Origin: an uncultured Treponema sp.
Lineage (GTDB): Bacteria > Spirochaetota > Spirochaetia > Treponematales > Treponemataceae
Reading direction: 5' to 3'
NCBI GenBank assembly: GCA_937890485.1
Contig: CALBXN010000120.1
Coordinates: 1-11,649, forward strand
DNA: 11,649 nt
The notes beneath the pieces were generated by a model. That model saw only the letters and a list, made by a program, of their open reading frames with translations, did no database searches and was not told the DNA's origin. The translations under genes were made by a program, and so were the position numbers. This document shows positions 5,018-11,649 of this stretch, in pieces (the first letter of the stretch is position 1; each line of letters begins with the position of its first letter).

Positions 5018-8000
5018 ATGAAAAAAAATGCTAAATCAATTTTATTCGTATTGTTAGTATCTGTTTTTTTAGGTGCTAGTTTGTTTGTTGGTTGTAAAAA
5101 TCCGTTTATGCCTGAGGCTGAAAATAATGTAACACAAGAGAAACCAGATGATACTAAAAAACCTACACCACCAGTTGGAGGCGATGAAGGAGCAGACTCT
5201 ATACCAGAACAGAAAGTTGATGCAAAAGAACCTAGTATAACTGCTCAGCCTATGAATCAGATTGTTTCTACTGGAGTTAATTTTTCTGTTCAGGTTTCTG
5301 CAGAAAGTTTGGATGGTGGAACTTTATCATATCAATGGTATCAATCAAAAGATAATAGTTACAATGGAACTGTAATTCAGAATGCAAAAGATGCTATTTA
5401 TACAAGTAGTTATACTTTGGCATCAGGTGAAGATGAAAAAATCTTGTACTATTATGTTGTAATTACAAATACTTTAGAATCTGCAACAGGTGAAAAAACA
5501 AAGTCTATAAAATCTAATATAGTAACTGTTACTGTAGATAAAAAGAAAAATGCACAAGTGCCTGTTCTTACAGAACAACCAAAATCCTATTCTGGACAAA
5601 GTATAGATTCTTATGTGTTAAATGTTGTTGCAAATGTTACAGATGGTGGTTCCTTAACATATCAATGGTATTCTGCTGATTCAGATACCTCTGAGGGTGT
5701 TGAAATTACTGGTGCTAATTCAAATTCTTATTCTATTCCAAAGAGTAACTTGAAAGATGCTAAATATTACTATTGTAAAGTTACAAATACTATCACTGAT
5801 AATGGTGATGGAGGTGTAAAAGTACAAGAGATAAAATCAGCTGTTGTTTTGATTGATATTTGGGAAGGAATAGGATATATCCACCCTAGTGCAAAAACAC
5901 AAGAAAACTTTGCTCCTATTGATAATAATGGTTCAGGATTAGGCTATGGTTGGAATGCTCTAGATTCAGAATTGGGTGCTGTTGTAAACGGAAATGAAAC
6001 AACTTTTGCAGTTTATTCTAAAAATGCTTCAAAAATCCTTCTTGAAATTTACGATGTAGCTTATGGAGAAGATGCTAAATATGATTACTGGATGGAAAAA
6101 GGTAATGATAATATTTGGCGTGCAAAAATTCGTGGTGCAGGAAAAGGAACTTTGTATGCTTTCCGTGCATGGGGACCAACTTGGACTTTTGATGAATCTT
6201 GGGATAGAGGAAACAGTAGTGTAGGTTTTGTAAAAGACTATGATTCAACTGGAAATCGATTCAATCCTAACAAAGTTTTATTTGACCCTTATGCAAAAGA
6301 AATTTCTCATGATAAATCAAATCCTGCTGCTTTGGGAAGTTATGATGGTGGAATGTACGGAACCGGAAGCGAACTTTACAATGGCGAAAAACGAAGAGAT
6401 TTTGATACAGGTAAATATGCTCCAAAATCAGTAGTTGTTGATGATAGTACAAGTTACGGTACAAAACCTAAAATTCCTCAAGAAAAAGCAATTATTTACG
6501 AAGCTCATGCTAGAGGAATTACAAAACATCCGTCATCTGCAAGTCTTAAATCTATATTGAATGGAATTGATGGGTTTGAAAATGTTGTTAATATTCCTGC
6601 TGAATACCAAGGAACTTACAAAGGTGCTGGAATGTTAGCTCCTTATCTTAAAGCTCTTGGTGTAAATACAATCGAACTTTTGCCAGTTCATGAATCTGAT
6701 AATGATGCAAATCCTGATGATGCTCCAGGCGGAAACTACTGGGCTTATATGACTTACGGATATTTTGCCCCAGACAGACGCTATTCAAGTGATAAATCTT
6801 ACGGTGGACCTACAAAAGAATTTAAAGAAATGGTTGCTGCTTTCCACGAAGCCGGAATGGAAGTTTATCTTGATGTAGTATTTAATCACTCTGGAGAGGG
6901 TGGTCCTTGGTATGGGACAAAAGATAGTTATAACACAGCTGAACTTACATTTATGAGAGGTTTAGACTGTTCTGAATATTATTGTCTAACGCCAGGAAAT
7001 GTGGGTGATCATTGGCAAACAACAGGTTGCGGAAATAACTTGCGATGTGATAATCCAATTGTTAGAAAATTGATTCTTGATTCTCTTGAGTATTGGATTG
7101 CAGAAATGGGAGTTGATGGTTATCGTTTTGACCTTGCTCCAGTAATTGGTCGTGAATTCGAAGATAATAAGTCTGGTTGGTTGTATAACAAAAATGCAAC
7201 TACTATAAAAGATATTATGTCATTAGGGACTAAATATGACGCTGAAATGATTGCAGAAGCTTGGGATTGTCATGGAAGTGATGGTTATCATGTTGGAAAC
7301 TTCCCAACAGGTTGGGGTGAATGGAATGGTCGTTTTAGAGATTCTTTAAGAGGATTTGTTAACGCTGGTAATCGTGGAAGTGTAAATGATTATATCAATG
7401 GTGATTATAACAATTTCAATGATCAAGGTGGACCTCACAAGACAGTAAACTTTGTAGTTGCTCATGATGGATTTACTCTTGCAGACCTTTGTAGTTACGG
7501 AGGAGCAGGAAATGCTCAAAACGGAACATTAACTTGGCCTTTTGGTCCTAGTGATGGTGGTAACGGAGATAATAACAGTCTTGGATTTGTTGATTGGACA
7601 AGTGAGGCAACTCAAAAAGCAAGTAAGCGACAAGCAAATCGTAACTACACTGCAATTCAGATGATGAGTCGTGGTGTGCCTATGATTGTTTGGGGAGATG
7701 AATTTACTCGTACACAAAACGGAAATAATAATCCGTATAATATTGACTCAGTTGCAACTTGGTCTAACTATAATATGATTAACACAGTTTCCCCACATGC
7801 AGTTGCAACTGGTGGTTCTGGTACATATCACAATAACTTTGGTACATTTAATAATACTGAAGGTGTAAACGGTAACTTCATGTTCATGAATTATATGCTT
7901 AAACTAAAAGCAAGTGAGCCTGCATTAAATCAAGATAATTACAATGTTGGATATGATTTCAAAAAAGAAGATGGTAAAAGTACATTAGTTGATGGAGATA

Positions 8001-10264
8001 GATGCGTTTGGCTTCATATTGACGGAAGTTCAGTTTCTGGTGGAAGTGATTATCTAATATTTATGAATATGTATACAAGTGAAGTTTCTTATACTATTCC
8101 TACTGCTGCTACTGGAAAGAAGTGGGTTAGATTGGTTGATACTCAAAGTTACTTTGAAACTGATTTTAACTGTTGGGATGAAAAATCTGCAACAACCGTT
8201 TCATCTTCTTACGGTGTAACTCCATGGTCTGTTGTTATCTTAAAAGAGGTTGAAAATGTTGTAGTTCCTACAGTGGCAACTCCATCAATTTCAGGAAGTT
8301 CTTACTTTGATTCTTCTACAACAGTAACAATTACTTGTGGAACTAATGGGGCTACTATTTATTATACAACAGACGGAACTATTCCTTCTGTAACAAAAGG
8401 AACTGAGTATACTGCTCCTTTTACAATTAGTAGTACAACTACAGTAAAAGCAAAAGCATTTAAAACTAATTACCAAGATTCTAGTGTTGCTTCAAAAACT
8501 TTTACTAAAGGGGCTGCTCCTGTTGGTTCATCAAAATCTGGTGTTATGTTACAAGGTTTTAACTGGGGGTCTGCTCCAAGAACAGCAAGTTCTCATTGGG
8601 GTAAGTGGTATAATGTTATGCTTAATAATGCAGATACTATTGGGGATAAATTTTCTTATGTTTGGTGTCCACCTCCAAGTAAATGTGATACTGCAAGTTC
8701 CGAAGGTTATTGTCCAACCGAATTAAATGTTTTAGATAACTGCTATGGAACAGCAAATGAATTAAAGCAAATGATTCAAGCAATTAGCCCTGCAAAAGCT
8801 ATTGCTGATATCGTTGTAAATCATCGTTCTGGTTCTACATCTTGGGGTGATTTTACAAATCCTGATTGGGGTGTTGTAAAAGGCTCAAAATATGGTGCCA
8901 TTTGTTCAAATGATGAAGGTTTTACTAAAGAACCAGACTTGATGGGCCAAGCAACTGTTAAAGGCGCTTCTGATACAGGTGAAGGATATGAAGCTTCACG
9001 TGATATAGACCATACAAATCCTACAGTTCAAAAAGGTATTGTTGACTGGATGAACAATGTATTAAAACCAGCTGGATTTGTTGGGTGGCGTTATGACTAT
9101 GTAAAAGGTTTTAATGGAAAATATGTAGGACAGTACAATGCTGGTTCTGATGCAGAATTTTCTGTAGGTGAATATTGGCCAACTGCAGGATACAATGCCT
9201 CAAGTCCTTCAGATTGGGGAAATCAAATTAAAAACTGGATTTCTGCAACTGCCTCAAATGGTGGTCAAAAATCTAAGGCCTTTGACTTTGCTCTAAAAGG
9301 TGCTATGAACTCAATTTTTGGTTGTACTTGGTTTGATGCAAATTGGAATGGTGGTTCTTCTGGAGCTAGTAACAACTATGGACTATTAGCAGATTCATCA
9401 AATCTTGTTATTAGTCAACCTGCAGATGCCGTTACTTTTGTTGAAAATCATGATACAGGTTCTACTCAAAATCACTGGGCATTAAATACAAATGCGGTGG
9501 GAATCGCTTATGCTTTTATCTTGACTCATCCAGGTTATCCTTGTGTAGCATGGCAGCATTATTTTACTTATGCTGAAAGTGGAAGTTATGATTCTGAATA
9601 TTATAGTAAAATAAAAGCATCAACTACTTACATTGCAAACAATACAGTTCCAGGAACAAGTAATACTTACCGAGAACATATCGATTACTTAATTGACCTT
9701 CGTAACAGAGTTGGAATTGAGTATGACGATACAGTTGTAACAACAGGAACAACATCATCATGTTATGTAGGAGAAATTGTTGGAAATAACGGAACTCTCT
9801 TAGTAAAAATCGGTAATGTAACTGCTGCAACTGGAACAGGATATGCTGGAAATAATCCAATTTACGCTGGAACCAACTTTGCTATCTGGGAGAAAAATGT
9901 AGATGGAGACGCTTCTCTTCCAAGTGGTGGAAATTCTGGTGGTGGTAATGTATCAACTGGTGATGTAACTCTTACATTAACAGGTCCAGATTGGACATGG
10001 AATGCTACTTCTATATTCTGTTGGGCATGGAATGACTCTTCTGAAGGAGCTTGGTATTCTTGTACAGGTTCTGGAACAACAGTAAAAGCTACTGTTCCAA
10101 AAGATGCTACGGGATTCTTGATTGTTCGTTGTTATCAAGGAACAACAGATTGGAGTATATCAGGCGATGTTGTAGGTAGAATTTACAATAAAACCTCCGA
10201 TATAAAGATTCAATCTGGAGTAACTAATTATACTATATCCTTTATGGATTATGCTCCGTATTGA
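5018..10264 (+). CDS. Giant surface lipoprotein: isoamylase-type debranching GH13 fused to alpha-amylase GH13
   Basis: This 1748-residue enzyme is predicted to cut both alpha-1,6 branches and alpha-1,4 bonds of starch or glycogen at the cell surface. In order: signal peptide with lipidated Cys26 (LFVGC); acidic/Pro linker (to about 71); two Ig-like domains (about 72-174 and 180-281, each with an SYQWY or TYQWY core); a CBM48-like domain (about 305-410); an isoamylase-type GH13 module (about 480-1077; YEAHARG 494-500, DVVFNH 619-624, nucleophile Asp705 in GYRFDL, acid/base Glu747 in EAWD, His816-Asp817); a chitobiase-C-like beta domain (about 1083-1163); a plant-type GH13 alpha-amylase (about 1173-1626; LQGFNW, DIVVNH 1264-1269, Asp1360 in WRYDY, Glu1385 in VGEYW, His1478-Asp1479, ending FAIWEK); a Gly/Ser linker; and a Trp-rich beta domain (1649-1748) that may bind starch. 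Both active sites are complete. RBS GGAGGA at 5007-5012. Confidence 0.93.
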   Translation: MKKNAKSILFVLLVSVFLGASLFVGCKNPFMPEAENNVTQEKPDDTKKPTPPVGGDEGADSIPEQKVDAKEPSITAQPMNQIVSTGVNFSVQVSAESLDGGTLSYQWYQSKDNSYNGTVIQNAKDAIYTSSYTLASGEDEKILYYYVVITNTLESATGEKTKSIKSNIVTVTVDKKKNAQVPVLTEQPKSYSGQSIDSYVLNVVANVTDGGSLTYQWYSADSDTSEGVEITGANSNSYSIPKSNLKDAKYYYCKVTNTITDNGDGGVKVQEIKSAVVLIDIWEGIGYIHPSAKTQENFAPIDNNGSGLGYGWNALDSELGAVVNGNETTFAVYSKNASKILLEIYDVAYGEDAKYDYWMEKGNDNIWRAKIRGAGKGTLYAFRAWGPTWTFDESWDRGNSSVGFVKDYDSTGNRFNPNKVLFDPYAKEISHDKSNPAALGSYDGGMYGTGSELYNGEKRRDFDTGKYAPKSVVVDDSTSYGTKPKIPQEKAIIYEAHARGITKHPSSASLKSILNGIDGFENVVNIPAEYQGTYKGAGMLAPYLKALGVNTIELLPVHESDNDANPDDAPGGNYWAYMTYGYFAPDRRYSSDKSYGGPTKEFKEMVAAFHEAGMEVYLDVVFNHSGEGGPWYGTKDSYNTAELTFMRGLDCSEYYCLTPGNVGDHWQTTGCGNNLRCDNPIVRKLILDSLEYWIAEMGVDGYRFDLAPVIGREFEDNKSGWLYNKNATTIKDIMSLGTKYDAEMIAEAWDCHGSDGYHVGNFPTGWGEWNGRFRDSLRGFVNAGNRGSVNDYINGDYNNFNDQGGPHKTVNFVVAHDGFTLADLCSYGGAGNAQNGTLTWPFGPSDGGNGDNNSLGFVDWTSEATQKASKRQANRNYTAIQMMSRGVPMIVWGDEFTRTQNGNNNPYNIDSVATWSNYNMINTVSPHAVATGGSGTYHNNFGTFNNTEGVNGNFMFMNYMLKLKASEPALNQDNYNVGYDFKKEDGKSTLVDGDRCVWLHIDGSSVSGGSDYLIFMNMYTSEVSYTIPTAATGKKWVRLVDTQSYFETDFNCWDEKSATTVSSSYGVTPWSVVILKEVENVVVPTVATPSISGSSYFDSSTTVTITCGTNGATIYYTTDGTIPSVTKGTEYTAPFTISSTTTVKAKAFKTNYQDSSVASKTFTKGAAPVGSSKSGVMLQGFNWGSAPRTASSHWGKWYNVMLNNADTIGDKFSYVWCPPPSKCDTASSEGYCPTELNVLDNCYGTANELKQMIQAISPAKAIADIVVNHRSGSTSWGDFTNPDWGVVKGSKYGAICSNDEGFTKEPDLMGQATVKGASDTGEGYEASRDIDHTNPTVQKGIVDWMNNVLKPAGFVGWRYDYVKGFNGKYVGQYNAGSDAEFSVGEYWPTAGYNASSPSDWGNQIKNWISATASNGGQKSKAFDFALKGAMNSIFGCTWFDANWNGGSSGASNNYGLLADSSNLVISQPADAVTFVENHDTGSTQNHWALNTNAVGIAYAFILTHPGYPCVAWQHYFTYAESGSYDSEYYSKIKASTTYIANNTVPGTSNTYREHIDYLIDLRNRVGIEYDDTVVTTGTTSSCYVGEIVGNNGTLLVKIGNVTAATGTGYAGNNPIYAGTNFAIWEKNVDGDASLPSGGNSGGGNVSTGDVTLTLTGPDWTWNATSIFCWAWNDSSEGAWYSCTGSGTTVKATVPKDATGFLIVRCYQGTTDWSISGDVVGRIYNKTSDIKIQSGVTNYTISFMDYAPY

Positions 10265-10296
10265 TATATAGAATTTTTTTACTAAAATAATTGTAT

Positions 10297-10331
10297 TCCC
10301 CCTAGGAAACTTTTCTAGGGGGATTTTTTTT
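10297..10331 (+). terminator. Strong rho-independent terminator of the amylase operon
   Basis: TCCCCCTAG (10297-10305) and CTAGGGGGA (10315-10323) form a 9-bp GC-rich stem with a 9-nt loop, followed by eight T residues. It lies 33 bp after the stop codon and separates the operon from the second amylase gene. Confidence 0.93.
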
Positions 10332-10422
10332 CATTGATTTTGGAGATTTTTGATATTTATAGAAATATTTGCATGAGGCATAAAAAAATTGCAAAAAAAA
10401 TTAAAATTTTTAAATATTTTTC

Positions 10423-10451
10423 TTGACGGCAGAAAAAAGTGGACTTACAAT
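10423..10451 (+). promoter_or_regulatory. Promoter of the second alpha-amylase gene
   Basis: TTGACG (10423-10428), 17 bp, TACAAT (10446-10451), each box one base from consensus. Upstream is an A/T-rich run (10381-10421) that could act as an UP element. The start near 10458 gives an unusually long leader of about 150 nt. Confidence 0.72.
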
Positions 10452-10457
10452 AAAATC

Positions 10458-10608
10458 AAATAGGGATTAAAAAATAACTCCTTTATGTAAGAATACTATT
10501 TTTATTACTAAATACTAAATTTTTATCTTTGTATTTTATTGCATTTGCAATGAATATAGTTTTTGTATTTTGTATACAAATTTTAGTGTCGGCAAAAAGG
10601 AGGAAGTA
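10458..10608 (+). promoter_or_regulatory. Long 5' leader with palindromes and possible RBS-masking pair
   Basis: The leader holds two perfect palindromes, ATTGCATTTGCAAT (10538-10551) and TTTGTATACAAA (10569-10580). CTCCTTT (10478-10484) is exactly complementary to AAAGGAG (10596-10602), the core of the RBS of the downstream gene. No short coding frame of note and no riboswitch family that I recognise are visible. It completes the 344-bp non-coding gap after the terminator; the part from 10332 to 10422 is A/T-rich and otherwise empty. Confidence 0.4.
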
Positions 10609-11649
10609 ATGTTCGGCAAGAAAGTTTTAAAATCAAGCTTAATAGTTATGCTATTATGTCTCTGTTTGGTTGCAGGAATGGTTTCCTGTTCAAATGAAGT
10701 TGCTACAGAACCAGAAAATGATGTTCAAGTAACAGATTTGCGTGCAACAAATACTGCAAATCCAAAATCAGGTGTTATGTTGCAAGGTTTTAACTGGGAA
10801 AGTGCAAGTCGAAGTGATTCGTCAACCCATGGAAAATGGTATTCTACTATGTTAGGAAAGGCATCCGAAATAAAGAATACTTTTGAATATGTTTGGTTCC
10901 CACCTCCATCTCTTTCTGCAAGTACAGAAGGATATCTACCTACACAATTAAATAATTTCAATTCAACATATGGAACTGGAACTGAATTAAAAAAAGTAAT
11001 TTCGTCTATTTCTCCTGCCAAAGCTATTGCTGATATTGTTATAAACCATCGTTGCGGAACATCTGATTGGGGTGATTTTACAAATCCTGCATGGAACGAT
11101 AACTTCTATTCAATTTGTTCTGATGATGAAGGTTTTTCAGGTTCTTCTGTAATGAGAGCTTCCTCAAAACGTGGTAATCCTGACACTGGTGAAGGATATT
11201 CAGCTGGTCGTGATATTGACCATACAAACTGGGATGTTCAAAATGGAATTATTTCTTGGATGAACAACAAATTAAAAGGTCTTGGTTTTGTTGGTTGGAG
11301 ATATGACTTTGTAAAAGGTTATAGTGGTTACTATGTTGGAAAATACAATGCTGATACATCTGCTGAATTTTCTGTAGGTGAATACTGGCCAACAGCAGGA
11401 TTTAATCCATATTATTCTCAAGGCTGGAAAGATGAACTTATGAACTGGGTAAATCAAACAGCTAATGGTGGATATAAAACTCGTGTTTTTGACTTTGTTC
11501 TTAAAGGTAACTTAAACTACGCTTTTGGTTACGGAAATGAATCTGGTCGTTGGGATATGGCTCGTCTTGCTGATTCAAACAATATTTTCCGTCAAGCACC
11601 TGCTTATGCAGTAACTTTTGTTGATAACCACGATGTTGAAAGAATCTAT
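10609..11649 (+). CDS. Lipoprotein alpha-amylase, plant-type GH13 (partial, runs off the window)
   Basis: The frame is open from ATG 10609 to the last base (347 codons), so the gene continues outside. It encodes an alpha-amylase that cuts internal alpha-1,4-glucosidic bonds. A signal peptide ends in the lipobox MVSC with Cys27 as anchor; a short linker leads directly into the catalytic domain at Lys53 (SGVMLQGFNWES). Conserved regions are complete: DIVINH (142-147), Asp233 in GWRYDFVKG, Glu258 in FSVGEYWP, and His341-Asp342 in VDNHD. The pattern, with GWRYDFVKGY and the LQGFNW start, is that of plant-like alpha-amylases. It is clearly paralogous to the amylase module of the 5018 gene, including shared DNA stretches. 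RBS AAGGAGGAA (10597-10605) is strong. It has its own promoter, so it can be regulated apart from the operon. Confidence 0.93.
   Translation, partial: MFGKKVLKSSLIVMLLCLCLVAGMVSCSNEVATEPENDVQVTDLRATNTANPKSGVMLQGFNWESASRSDSSTHGKWYSTMLGKASEIKNTFEYVWFPPPSLSASTEGYLPTQLNNFNSTYGTGTELKKVISSISPAKAIADIVINHRCGTSDWGDFTNPAWNDNFYSICSDDEGFSGSSVMRASSKRGNPDTGEGYSAGRDIDHTNWDVQNGIISWMNNKLKGLGFVGWRYDFVKGYSGYYVGKYNADTSAEFSVGEYWPTAGFNPYYSQGWKDELMNWVNQTANGGYKTRVFDFVLKGNLNYAFGYGNESGRWDMARLADSNNIFRQAPAYAVTFVDNHDVERIY

Noticed and set aside
4833..5021. 62-codon frame spanning the barrel gene end
   Set aside because: Shadow frame of the 4526 gene, which ends with a proper beta-signal and is followed by the RBS of the next gene.
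8484..8726. 80-codon plus-strand frame inside the giant lipoprotein gene
   Set aside because: Out-of-frame shadow within a region coding for clear GH13 motifs.
9624..9860. 78-codon minus-strand frame rich in Leu, Gln and Phe
   Set aside because: Antisense shadow of the amylase module; composition reflects the complement of Thr/Asn/Gly-rich coding sequence.
10569..10580. LacI/MalR-type catabolite operator in the second amylase leader
   Set aside because: TTTGTATACAAA is a perfect palindrome but lacks the central CG typical of LacI-family operators; in such A/T-rich DNA it may be chance.
10725..11021. 98-codon minus-strand frame
   Set aside because: It lies entirely antisense to the alpha-amylase gene, whose frame shows conserved catalytic motifs; no RBS or family match.

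Overview
The window is AT-rich DNA that most likely comes from a host-associated spirochaete of the genus Treponema. The reasons are a FliD start typical of treponemes, several lipoproteins with relaxed lipoboxes, a small lipoprotein of the GDTGPGGGIVF type, and large secreted starch-degrading lipoproteins of the kind expected in a gut or rumen treponeme. The genus is an inference from protein style; there is no rRNA or marker gene here.

Layout. Positions 1-407 have no convincing gene, but open with a striking array of five perfect small hairpins separated by the 7-mer ATGAAGC. Next is a broken 5' piece of fliD (408 to about 620). It runs into the 3' end of a minus-strand XRE-type regulator (572-919), which marks an old rearrangement junction. 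Between that regulator and a divergent DUF1566-like lipoprotein (1089-1526) lie three copies of a 13-mer wrapped around a near-consensus promoter. A type II toxin-antitoxin pair follows (Phd/YefM-type antitoxin 1708-1953, PIN-domain toxin 1968-2366); its promoter is flanked by two identical palindromic operators 42 bp apart. The 313-bp gap after the toxin holds a long GC-richer imperfect hairpin that resembles an integron attC site in shape. This 5' part (1 to about 2600) looks like accessory DNA.

The middle contains a secreted or membrane protein of unknown function (2680-3282) and a radical SAM protein of the YhcC/TIGR01212 family (3413-4369).

The 3' part is a starch or glycogen utilisation locus. 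A near-consensus promoter (4399-4427) drives a small outer-membrane beta-barrel protein (4526-5002) and, 15 bp later, a 1748-residue lipoprotein (5018-10264). That lipoprotein carries two Ig-like domains, a complete isoamylase-type GH13 debranching module, a chitobiase-C-like spacer, a complete plant-type GH13 alpha-amylase module and a C-terminal beta domain that may bind carbohydrate. A strong terminator ends this operon. A separately promoted second lipoprotein alpha-amylase (10609 to beyond the window edge) is a paralogue of the amylase half of the big protein. Together these would debranch and cut alpha-1,4/1,6-glucans at the cell surface.
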